From a virus: a stretch of DNA of 50,386 nucleotides. A program made the translations under genes and the position numbers. Location: positions 1-50,386 of IMG/VR virus record IMGVR_UViG_3300009509_000028. One strand, written 5' to 3'. The notes under the pieces were generated by a model that saw only the letters and a program-made list of their open reading frames with translations, had not been told where the DNA came from and made no database searches. How positions within the stretch are numbered: position 1 is the stretch's first letter; each line of letters starts with the position of its first letter. This document shows, piece after piece, positions 40,609 through 47,487 of the stretch.

Positions 40609-40851
40609 TCAAACCCTCCCTGCCCGGATCGTGCGCGCGAGGTCCTGCAGCGCGACGTCGTCGGTCTCGTCCATCGGAAAATCCATCGAAGACGAGCAGC
40701 TCATGTGGTAGACTCCCGCAGCCTTGAGCATCGCGAGGACGAGCGTCCAGTCTTCAGCGCTGCGCACTTCATAGTCAGGTTTGTCAAGGTCCGTGTTCAT
40801 GCTCAAGTAAACAAGGATCGCGTCGTTTCTCAGTGTGATGTATGCTCTCAT
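40609..40851 (-). CDS. small acidic orphan protein (80 aa)
   Basis: ATG 40851 carries the conserved GAGGACACGACCATG leader. MRAYITLRNDAILVYLSMNT, DYEVRSAEDWTLVLAMLKAA and MDETDDVALQDLARTIRAGR: a beta-alpha acidic small protein. No family recognised. It is followed after 1 bp by the 83-aa gene. Small acidic proteins in such blocks can mimic DNA, but the net charge here is moderate and that role is not claimed. Confidence 0.75.
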   Translation of the reverse strand: MRAYITLRNDAILVYLSMNTDLDKPDYEVRSAEDWTLVLAMLKAAGVYHMSCSSSMDFPMDETDDVALQDLARTIRAGRV

Positions 40852-40863
40852 GGTCGTGTCCTC

Positions 40864-41175
40864 TTATCTCAGGTATGCAACGCTGTAGGGTCCGCAGCAG
40901 TTCAGGCCGCTGTCCGCCTTGAAGATGTTGCCGCGGGCGTGCTTCGCCGGCGACTTCCAGCTGGCAGGCTTCAGGACATTGCCGTTCGTCTTGTCGAGGA
41001 AGGCATAGACCGAGGTGCCGACGATGACCTTGACATACCGGCGACCGTTTTCTGCGCGGACCTCGTCCTGTGGGAAGTCAGCCGGCATGGTTGCCTTCCA
41101 GTGTGCGTCGAGCTTGTCAGTCAGGCCGACGAAGAACTTGACGAAGGCGGTGTTGAAGTCGTGGGTCGTTTTCAT
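40864..41175 (-). CDS. orphan protein (103 aa)
   Basis: ATG 41175 carries the conserved leader, 39 bp downstream of the promoter 41214-41241. MKTTHDFNTAFVKFFVGLTD, KVIVGTSVYAFLDKTNGNVL and KPASWKSPAKHARGNIFKAD, ending CCGPYSVAYLR. The KPASWKxPAKHARGNIF segment is shared by small phage proteins in my recollection, but I cannot name the function. First gene of its unit. Confidence 0.75.
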   Translation of the reverse strand: MKTTHDFNTAFVKFFVGLTDKLDAHWKATMPADFPQDEVRAENGRRYVKVIVGTSVYAFLDKTNGNVLKPASWKSPAKHARGNIFKADSGLNCCGPYSVAYLR

Positions 41176-41213
41176 GGTCGTGTCCTCTTTCTGTTTGCGT
41201 TGCTGTTGATTCT

Positions 41214-41241
41214 ATTATCGGCATGCCAGCATAAAAGTCAA
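41214..41241 (-). promoter_or_regulatory. early promoter copy
   Basis: Minus-strand TTGACT (41236-41241), 16 bp, GATAAT (41214-41219), within AATGCTTGACTTTTATGC. The AT-rich sequence upstream (TTTGAAAATAATGC) may act as an UP-like element. It drives the 41175-39981 unit. Confidence 0.85.
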
Positions 41242-41250
41242 GCATTATTT

Positions 41251-41472
41251 TCAAATTACTTTCACTTCGTAGCGTCCGACCGGGTTCGGACCGATGATGT
41301 AGGCGGTATAGTCTTCGCCGTCGTCCCAGAAGGCATTGACCGAGCGCTTCGCGCCGGCGACAGTCTTGAACCCGCGCCCGCGCTTGTCGCTCTCGTTGTC
41401 GTGCCAGAAGCCGACGCCGACGATCTCGGCGAGGGCTGCTTCGGTGTAAGGTAATGTCTTGAACTTGATCAC
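41251..41472 (-). CDS. small orphan protein (73 aa)
   Basis: MIKFKTLPYTEAALAEIVGV, GFWHDNESDKRGRGFKTVAG, AKRSVNAFWDDGEDYTAYII. Start at ATG 41472 with GGGGAGCACCGTG upstream; it is separated by 10 bp from the preceding small membrane gene. The ending GPNPVGRYEVKVI fits a small beta domain. No family recognised. Confidence 0.7.
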   Translation of the reverse strand: MIKFKTLPYTEAALAEIVGVGFWHDNESDKRGRGFKTVAGAKRSVNAFWDDGEDYTAYIIGPNPVGRYEVKVI

Positions 41473-41482
41473 GGTGCTCCCC

Positions 41483-41599
41483 TTAGTACCAAGGATGTGC
41501 GTTGTAGTCGTGGCCGCTGTGGGCGGCTTCGTAGCGCAGCACGATGGCGATGGTTGTGATGACTACTGCGGCGGTTGCGATGGCGAGTAATGTTGTCAT
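41483..41599 (-). CDS. small single-pass membrane protein (38 aa)
   Basis: ATG 41599 carries the conserved leader. MTTLLAIATAAVVITTIAIV is a transmembrane helix, followed by a short tail LRYEAAHSGHDYNAHPWY. It is the first gene of the unit from promoter 41646-41673. It may serve as a small membrane-targeting toxin or host-membrane modulator, but there is no direct evidence. Confidence 0.7.
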   Translation of the reverse strand: MTTLLAIATAAVVITTIAIVLRYEAAHSGHDYNAHPWY

Positions 41600-41645
41600 G
41601 GTCGTGTCCTCTTTCTGTCTTTCTGAATGTAACGTCTATGGTTCT

Positions 41646-41673
41646 ATTATCGCCCGCTACGCATAAAAGTCAA
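41646..41673 (-). promoter_or_regulatory. early promoter copy
   Basis: Minus-strand TTGACT (41668-41673), 16 bp, GATAAT (41646-41651). Another TTGACT lies 23 bp upstream (41691-41696), the same spacing as at 39905/39928. It faces the divergent rightward promoter at 41711. Confidence 0.85.
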
Positions 41674-41710
41674 GCGATATTTAGCAAAAAAGTCAAAATA
41701 ATTTATGGGC

Positions 41711-41739
41711 TTTACTTTTCAGGCACTTACGCGTAGACT
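41711..41739 (+). promoter_or_regulatory. candidate divergent promoter for the helicase operon
   Basis: TTTACT (41711-41716), 17 bp, TAGACT (41734-41739). TTTACTTTT resembles the early-promoter TTGACTTTT. It lies 35 bp before ATG 41774 and downstream of a potential start at 41705, arguing that 41774 is the true start. Confidence 0.5.
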
Positions 41740-41773
41740 TCTGCAGCGAGAAAGTCAGACATACAGGACAGAC

Positions 41774-43366
41774 ATGGAACAGATCGACTACGTATACAAG
41801 ACCGAGCCGTACGCTCACCAGCACGAGGCGTTCATGATCTCGCGCGACGAGCCGAACTTCGCCCTGCTCATGGAGATGGGCACCGGCAAGTCGAAGGTGA
41901 TCATCGACACCGCCGCGTACCAGTACGCCCGGGGCAATATCAACTGCCTATTGATCGTCGCGCCGAACGGCGTCCACAGGAACTGGACGAACAAGGAAAT
42001 CCCGATACACCTCCCGGACTACGTGCAGCACGTGTCGGGATACTGGAACTCCCGGGCACGCGTCGCGGAGAAGCGCGCACTCGACCAGATGTTCGCGCTC
42101 CCGTCTCACGTGATGCGGATCATCGCGATCAACGTCGACGCCTTCCAGACTGACAAGGGCAGGAAATTTGCGCGCAAGGTTCTGAACTCGTTCGCGACCC
42201 TGATGTGTATCGACGAGTCGTCCGACATCAAGACTCCCGGCGCGACGCGCACGATGGCGATCGTGAACATGGGCATTCACGCGAAAATGCGGCGCATCGC
42301 GACAGGGACACCGATCACGCAGGGACCGTTCGACCTGTACAGTCAGTTCGGATTCTTGAGCAAGGACATCATCGGCTTCAGCACCGCGGCGTCATTCCGC
42401 GCGCACTTCGGGGAATACGAGACGATCGACCTGCGCGTCCCGCGACAGACGAAGCGCGGCATGCAGACATCGTTCGAGAACCTTGTCGGATACCGCAACC
42501 TCGACGAGCTGACCGACGCGATCCGTCCGTACACGTACCGCAAGAGGAAGAAGGACTGCCTCGATCTACCGGACAAAATCTACATGGACCCGTACCCGGT
42601 GAAGATGACGACAGAGCAGCGCCGGCTGTACGAAGACGCGAAGACCGAGGTCGTCGTGTACCTGAAGAAACAAGAGGTACCAGACCTGTTCTCCCCGGAC
42701 ATGTCGGACGACGAACTGCTCGACGCGATCACTGGACTCGGCACGAAGACAAAGATCGAAAACGGCTTGACGAAACTGCTGCGCATGCGACAGATCATCG
42801 GCGGGTTCTTCACGGACGAAGCCGGCACCGTGCATCGCGTCCACAAGAAAGAGAACCCACGCATCGCGGCATTGATGCAACTGCTCTCGGAGACCGAGTC
42901 GAAGGTCATTATCTGGAGCTGCTTCGTTCCGGAGATCGAAGAGATACGCGACGCGATCTCGGAGAAGTACGGACGCAAGTCGGTCGTCATGTATTATGGC
43001 GACGTCAGCGATGATGCGCGCGAAGAGGCGAAAGAGCGCTTTCAAGGTGAGCGCACCGTCGACAATCCGGACGGCTCGAAGTCGATCGTCCCGATCCCGG
43101 AGGAAGAGCAGGCGCGATTCTTTGTCGCGAACCCTGCAGCCGGCGGGCGCGGGTTGACATTGACCGCGGGATCATACGTGATTTATTACTCGAACAGCTA
43201 CTCGCTCGACTTCAGACTACAGAGCGAGGACCGGGCGCACCGCATCGGGCAGGATAGGAGTGTAATTTACGTCGACCTTGAAGCCGAAGACTCCCTTGAC
43301 AGCAGCGTGCGGAATGTGCTCTACTCCAAAGAGAGCCTAGCCGATACTGTGCTGGATATGCTCTAA
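41774..43366 (+). CDS. SNF2-family helicase
   Basis: The start is set at ATG 41774 (MEQIDYVYKTEPYAHQHEAF); AGGACAG is just upstream, while an upstream in-frame ATG at 41705 has no ribosome site and overlaps the promoter. 530 aa. Walker A is MEMGTGKSK (about residues 33-41), the DEAH-like box is D147-E-S-S, and GTPITQG and the C-terminal SEDRAHRIGQ complete an SNF2/SF2 dsDNA-translocase core. Such phage enzymes act in replication or recombination. First gene of the rightward module. Confidence 0.85.
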   Translation: MEQIDYVYKTEPYAHQHEAFMISRDEPNFALLMEMGTGKSKVIIDTAAYQYARGNINCLLIVAPNGVHRNWTNKEIPIHLPDYVQHVSGYWNSRARVAEKRALDQMFALPSHVMRIIAINVDAFQTDKGRKFARKVLNSFATLMCIDESSDIKTPGATRTMAIVNMGIHAKMRRIATGTPITQGPFDLYSQFGFLSKDIIGFSTAASFRAHFGEYETIDLRVPRQTKRGMQTSFENLVGYRNLDELTDAIRPYTYRKRKKDCLDLPDKIYMDPYPVKMTTEQRRLYEDAKTEVVVYLKKQEVPDLFSPDMSDDELLDAITGLGTKTKIENGLTKLLRMRQIIGGFFTDEAGTVHRVHKKENPRIAALMQLLSETESKVIIWSCFVPEIEEIRDAISEKYGRKSVVMYYGDVSDDAREEAKERFQGERTVDNPDGSKSIVPIPEEEQARFFVANPAAGGRGLTLTAGSYVIYYSNSYSLDFRLQSEDRAHRIGQDRSVIYVDLEAEDSLDSSVRNVLYSKESLADTVLDML

Positions 43367-43382
43367 ACAGAAAGGCAGACTT

Positions 43383-43736
43383 ATGTCAAGAGGAAAAGTG
43401 TTTGTAGTGCAGGAGCCGGTTCGCCGGAATAAAGTGACTGGGGACTTCGAGCCGGTTTTCGATTTGACTCCGGCAGCGGTTTATGGTGACATAGAAATCC
43501 TTCTGCCGCCCGGGCCTGTTATGCTCGCGACGGCTCCGATGAACGACAAGCTGCGGTACGCGCTGCGCAACTTCTGCGACGACGACTACATCTTGCCGAC
43601 CGGGTCACCGCCGGCTATGCTGGCGGCTGGATTTTACGCGGCATATCATAACCGTGGGCGGTACAAAATATTGCAATGGGATAAACGATCGCGGCAGTAT
43701 ATCGTGATTCCAGTAGACTACAACAGAAAGGGGTAA
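43383..43736 (+). CDS. conserved-looking phage protein (117 aa), unknown
   Basis: Starts at ATG 43383 with CAGAAAGGCAG upstream, 16 bp after the helicase stop. MSRGKVFVVQEPVRRNKVTG, then PVMLATAPMNDKLRYALRNF and RYKILQWDKRSRQYIVIPVD. This protein resembles a type found beside helicases in many phage replication modules, but I do not know its function. Basic C-terminus. Confidence 0.75.
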   Translation: MSRGKVFVVQEPVRRNKVTGDFEPVFDLTPAAVYGDIEILLPPGPVMLATAPMNDKLRYALRNFCDDDYILPTGSPPAMLAAGFYAAYHNRGRYKILQWDKRSRQYIVIPVDYNRKG

Positions 43737-43739
43737 CAC

Positions 43740-44297
43740 ATGGAAACATTCGAGGACTTTGAAGATACCTTCGAAGATGTTGCGGACGTCACCGACAACG
43801 AGCTGGCGAACGTCGCGGCACTGGCGAAGCTGCAGCTGAAATTGCAGAAGGAAGTCGAGGCGGCTGACGCAGCACTCAAGGTCGCGAAGGCGCGACTGCA
43901 TAAAGTACAGGCGGTCGACCTCCCGGAACTGCTCGCATCGATCGGCTTGTCGACTATTGGACTCGCGACTGGTGAACAGATCGAGATCACCGAGGACATG
44001 TATGCGAGCATCTCGGCGAAGAACAAAAAGCCGGCTTGCGCGTGGCTGGTAGAGCACGGGCAGGAAGCGCTTGTCCGGAGGATACTGACCTATTCCTTCG
44101 GACGCGGTGAGGCGGAGAAATATAGCGCACTGGTCGATGTTCTCAAGGACGCGAACATGCTGGAGTTCAAGACAGAAGAGAACGTCAACACCGGCAGCGT
44201 CAAGTCCGCGATCAAGGAAATGCTGGCGGATGGTGTCGATGTTCCGCTCGACCTGTTCGGTGTGCACTTCGAGAAGAAAGCAAAGATAACGGTTTAA
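43740..44297 (+). CDS. hypothetical replication-module protein (185 aa)
   Basis: CAGAAAGGGG precedes ATG 43740. The acidic, coiled-coil N-terminus (METFEDFEDTFEDVADVTDN, AKLQLKLQKEVEAADAALKV) is followed by a globular part (SIGLSTIGLATGEQIEITED, PACAWLVEHGQEALVRRI) and a SVKSAIKEMLADGV segment. The size and context (before an SSB-like gene) resemble phage accessory replication proteins, without a named family. Confidence 0.7.
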   Translation: METFEDFEDTFEDVADVTDNELANVAALAKLQLKLQKEVEAADAALKVAKARLHKVQAVDLPELLASIGLSTIGLATGEQIEITEDMYASISAKNKKPACAWLVEHGQEALVRRILTYSFGRGEAEKYSALVDVLKDANMLEFKTEENVNTGSVKSAIKEMLADGVDVPLDLFGVHFEKKAKITV

Positions 44298-44353
44298 CGC
44301 CCGCGAGCTGGCCCGGGTTTCAAAGGTCGGCAAACATCTGGAGAAAGTAGCAC

Positions 44354-45208
44354 ATGACTACAAAGAACCAAACAGCAGCAGAAGACATCAGCAATGCTCC
44401 GGCAGTGAAGGCTAACACGGCGATATCGACGGACGTCGTGAACTTCGAGGACGATATCGGCGGCGGTTTTGAAGACGCCGACGTCGACAGCTTTGCTGTA
44501 CCGTTCCTGCGCATCCTGCAGAAGGGATCGCCACAGTGCGACGAAACGAAAGCCGAATACGACGAGGAAGCGAAGCCGGGGCAATATATCAACTCCGCTA
44601 CACTTGAGCGTTACGACGGCAAGACCGACGGCGTGCCTGTTATTCCGTGCCATTTCAAGCGCTCGTTTATCGAGTGGAAGACGCGCGAGAATGGCGGCGG
44701 CTTCGTTGCTGAACATGATGTCGCAGAGGGCGTCAAGCTCCTGCAGACATGTCAGCGCGACATGAAGAATCGCGACATCTTGCCGAACGGCAATCAGCTC
44801 GTCGACACACGGACGCATTTCGTCCTGATCGTTAACGAGGACGTCGGTGTAGCGATGCCCGCGGTTGTCAGCATGCAGAGCACGCAGACGAAAAAGTCAA
44901 AGGCGTGGATGACCGGCATGCAGAACCTGCTGAAGCAGCGCGCGGACGGTAGCATGTACAATCCCGCGATGTTCGCGTCGATCTTCCGGCTGCGCACTGT
45001 AGCCGAGAGTAACGATCAGGGCAGCTGGTACGGTTACCGCATCACGCATGATCGCTATATTGACCCGGCGAACCCGGCAGAGGCGGTGATGTACAAGCAA
45101 GCGCGCAAGTTCCGCGACGACATCCGTGCCGGAGCGGCGACTGTCAAGCATGACGACGTCGAAGGCGGCGTTGCTGGAGAAGCGGCGAGCGAAGACATCC
45201 CGTTCTAA
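44354..45208 (+). CDS. ssDNA-binding-like protein with SSB-type tail
   Basis: A 284-aa protein. There is a Ser/Ala-rich acidic start and a central beta domain (SFAVPFLRILQKGSPQCDET, GQYINSATLERYDGKTDGVP, MNLLKQRADG-like helices). The C-terminal tail HDDVEGGVAGEAASEDIPF ends in EDIPF, like the acidic DDDIPF tail by which bacterial SSBs recruit partner proteins. The fold is not proven to be OB. The tail and the position before the primase are the best evidence for a single-strand DNA-binding or recombination mediator role. Confidence 0.65.
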   Translation: MTTKNQTAAEDISNAPAVKANTAISTDVVNFEDDIGGGFEDADVDSFAVPFLRILQKGSPQCDETKAEYDEEAKPGQYINSATLERYDGKTDGVPVIPCHFKRSFIEWKTRENGGGFVAEHDVAEGVKLLQTCQRDMKNRDILPNGNQLVDTRTHFVLIVNEDVGVAMPAVVSMQSTQTKKSKAWMTGMQNLLKQRADGSMYNPAMFASIFRLRTVAESNDQGSWYGYRITHDRYIDPANPAEAVMYKQARKFRDDIRAGAATVKHDDVEGGVAGEAASEDIPF

Positions 45209-45235
45209 ACATAACAAGGGAGGCAGGCAGAGGCG

Positions 45236-45255
45236 GGGACCGTTCACGCGGTCCC
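45236..45255 (+). other. hairpin upstream of the primase start
   Basis: GGGACCG (45236-45242) and CGGTCCC (45249-45255) form a perfect 7-bp stem with loop TTCACG, without a U-run. It lies between the SSB-like gene and the primase start at 45266 and could modulate translation. AGAGGCGG upstream may serve as the ribosome site if the hairpin folds. Confidence 0.5.
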
Positions 45256-45265
45256 TGTCCCTACG

Positions 45266-46804
45266 ATGGCAGAAACAGAAAGGACAACAGCTGCCCGCAT
45301 GATGGACCTGTTCGCAGGTCTCGACCGTGCGTATGGCAAATACACCCTGAACGGTGAGGTCAACGAACGCGGTAAGGCTGGCGGTAACGCCTACACCGCG
45401 AGCGGCCTTGCCGACGAACAGGTATGGCAGGACCACCTCGACGGGCGGGACGGTGTCGGCATCGTTCCTATTCGCGACGATGGTACCTGCGTTTGGGGTT
45501 GCATAGATGTTGACATCTACAACCTCGACGTCGAGGCGCTGAGTCACCGCGTCGTCAAGAATAATCTCCCCCTGATCGTGTGCCGCAGTAAGTCGGGCGG
45601 CGCGCACCTGATGCTGTTCATGAAGGAAGCGACCTCCTGCAAGGTGGTACGTCGCGCCCTGTTGATCTGCGCACAGATTCTCGGATATGAGGGTTGCGAG
45701 ATTTTCCCCAAGCAAGAGAACCTCGCGACAAAACAGGACACCGGCAACTGGCTGAACATGCCGTACTTCGACGCGGACCGCACGACCCGGTACGCTGTGA
45801 TCGAAGGCGCGCCGATAACGTCGATCGAGGACTTCCTGCAGATCGCAGAGAATGCGAAAGTATCAGAACAAGAAATCGCGAAGATAAAGGTACCCGAACA
45901 TGAGCTACTCGAAGAGGCGCCGCCATGCCTGCAGGTACTGGCGCGAAATGGTATACCGGAAGGCGGGCGTAACGACTCCATTTTTTCATTCGGCGTTTAT
46001 GCGAAGCTCCGCTATGGCGAGGAGCAGGAAAAGTGGGAGCCGCAGCTCGACACACTGAACGAAAAGCTGTGCCACCCGCCGCTGCCGCGCAAAGAGATGA
46101 ACACGATCATCAAACAGCTCGGCAAAAAGGACTACTTCTACCGGTGCGAAGTTCCGCCGCTGTGCAACCACTGCAACAAAGACCTCTGCCGGCATCGCAA
46201 GTACGGCATCGGCAATGGTGGCGGATCGGATGACCCGGGCGTACTGATCGATGGGATGACGAAGATCGACACCGAGCCGCCGATGTGGATTATGTCGGTG
46301 AACGGTATCCGCATGCAGATGGAGACCGCGGAGTTTATGTCGCAGCCGCGATTCAAAAAGCGCGTGATCGAATCGCTGACCGTTATGCCGACAACGATCG
46401 GCACGAAAGCGTGGGACAGGTTGATCGGGCGGCTGTTAAAGGAAGCCGATATCATATACGCACCGAAGGATGCCAGCCCGCGCGGACAGCTGTGCTATTA
46501 CATCGAGCAATTCTGCACGACGAAAGCGCAAGCGCGCGCTCGCGACGAATTACTCATGGGCAAGCCGTGGACCGAGGACGGTGTGACGTATTTCAGGTCA
46601 ACGGACTTTTTCAAATATCTGGAGCAGCAGAAGTTCCGCGCGTACACAGGTCCGCAGATTTTCGCGACACTGAAGGACGAATTCGCGATCACCGAGAAAC
46701 AGTTCAAGATCAAGGGCAAGTGCGTACGCTGCTGGTCTGTCGCGGAGTTCGTGCAGCAGGATAGTAAGCACGCGCCGGCAGCAATACCCGAAGTGCCATT
46801 CTGA
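45266..46804 (+). CDS. archaeo-eukaryotic-type (TOTE-like) primase
   Basis: A 512-aa protein from ATG 45266 (an in-frame ATG at 45299, after CAGAAAGGAC, is an alternative). GCIDVDIYNLD with D81/D83, S110-G-G-A-H114 and GCEIFPKQ...DTGNWLNMPYFD match the AEP catalytic core of the TOTE-type domain. A PriCT-like middle part follows, then a C-x5-C-x2-C-x4-C cluster (about residues 294-308) as a zinc site. The end AIPEVPF resembles an SSB-type tail, like its neighbour's EDIPF. It likely makes primers for replication. Confidence 0.8.
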   Translation: MAETERTTAARMMDLFAGLDRAYGKYTLNGEVNERGKAGGNAYTASGLADEQVWQDHLDGRDGVGIVPIRDDGTCVWGCIDVDIYNLDVEALSHRVVKNNLPLIVCRSKSGGAHLMLFMKEATSCKVVRRALLICAQILGYEGCEIFPKQENLATKQDTGNWLNMPYFDADRTTRYAVIEGAPITSIEDFLQIAENAKVSEQEIAKIKVPEHELLEEAPPCLQVLARNGIPEGGRNDSIFSFGVYAKLRYGEEQEKWEPQLDTLNEKLCHPPLPRKEMNTIIKQLGKKDYFYRCEVPPLCNHCNKDLCRHRKYGIGNGGGSDDPGVLIDGMTKIDTEPPMWIMSVNGIRMQMETAEFMSQPRFKKRVIESLTVMPTTIGTKAWDRLIGRLLKEADIIYAPKDASPRGQLCYYIEQFCTTKAQARARDELLMGKPWTEDGVTYFRSTDFFKYLEQQKFRAYTGPQIFATLKDEFAITEKQFKIKGKCVRCWSVAEFVQQDSKHAPAAIPEVPF

Positions 46805-46986
46805 TGCACAAGTGCAAGTTCGAGAAGCTGGGCTTCAGGACTAGACACATCGGGACGGTCGATGGTATGGTGTACTGGATGTGCACGCAATGCGGCGCAG
46901 TATGGTCAACCACAGACAGAAAGGGAGAAAGCGATGGACCCGATAGGATTCACGACGGGCTTCATGCTCGGCAGCTCAGGCGATAG
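46804..46986 (+). CDS. small zinc-ribbon-like protein (60 aa)
   Basis: ATG 46804 overlaps the primase stop (TGATG). MHKCKFEKLGFRTRHIGTVD is followed by MVYWMCTQCGAVWSTTD, a Cx2C knuckle with another Cys early in the chain. The C-terminal half overlaps the next gene by 53 bp in a different frame and may be unstructured. No specific function. Confidence 0.65.
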   Translation: MHKCKFEKLGFRTRHIGTVDGMVYWMCTQCGAVWSTTDRKGESDGPDRIHDGLHARQLRR

Positions 46987-47146
46987 CTATCAGGAGACAC
47001 AGACGTGCGAGTGCGTCTGCCCGGATAAACCGCCACGCGAGCCTATGGCGCGAGAGGATGTTCTCACTGCTATCGGCGTCGCGTGCATCTGCATCGCCGC
47101 GCTGTTTATATTCAACAGATGGATGAACTCGGGGATCGAGAAATGA
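46934..47146 (+). CDS. small Cys-rich membrane protein (70 aa)
   Basis: The start at ATG 46934 has CAGAAAGGGAGAAAGCG upstream. MDPIGFTTGFMLGSSGDSYQ, TQTCECVCPDKPPREPMARE, then a transmembrane helix VLTAIGVACICIAALFIF and a short basic end. Three cysteines before the helix could bind metal or acylate; no family recognised. It ends in an ATGA overlap with the next gene. Confidence 0.7.
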   Translation: MDPIGFTTGFMLGSSGDSYQETQTCECVCPDKPPREPMAREDVLTAIGVACICIAALFIFNRWMNSGIEK

Positions 47147-47475
47147 TCGAGAAAATTACAATCATATTGACCGAGGGCGGCGCGGAGATCATCAACGCGC
47201 ACGACGCGAAATATGGCGGGCGCACTGACTACGTATGCGGCGACGAGATCGTGACGGACATGTGGACCGCGATGCAGATATTCGGGCACAACGGCTGCTT
47301 CACGATCAAGCCGGCGGACACCGGAATGCAAAGCGGCGTCGCATGGGAGAGAGGGTTCAGTGATTACGCGCTCGGTCTCAAGGAACCGCCGGCGGACATC
47401 CCGGAGCATCTGCGCAGAGAGTGGCAGAAGGGCTGGAAGAAAGCACTGCGGGAAGCTGAAGGGTGGAACCGGTGA
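47143..47475 (+). CDS. hypothetical protein (110 aa)
   Basis: ATG 47143 overlaps the previous stop. MIEKITIILTEGGAEIINAH, GGRTDYVCGDEIVTDMWTAM, FTIKPADTGMQSGVAWERGF, and a C-terminal RREWQKGWKKALREAEGW helix. The WxxG...W pattern and the TIKPADTG loop suggest a small enzyme-like or regulatory fold, but no known family. It lies just before the UvrD-like helicase. Confidence 0.7.
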   Translation: MIEKITIILTEGGAEIINAHDAKYGGRTDYVCGDEIVTDMWTAMQIFGHNGCFTIKPADTGMQSGVAWERGFSDYALGLKEPPADIPEHLRREWQKGWKKALREAEGWNR

Positions 47476-47487
47476 AGGTCGTGCTCT

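Noticed and set aside
40035-40727. 230-codon rightward ORF
   Set aside because: The same shadow situation; the leftward small genes have ribosome sites and coupled starts here.
40543-41454. 303-codon rightward ORF across the small leftward genes
   Set aside because: It is antisense to four genes with conserved leaders and promoters, and its translation shows no domain or plausible composition.
41705-41773. Upstream start of the SNF2 helicase
   Set aside because: No ribosome site, and it would lie across the candidate divergent promoter; 41774 has AGGACAG.
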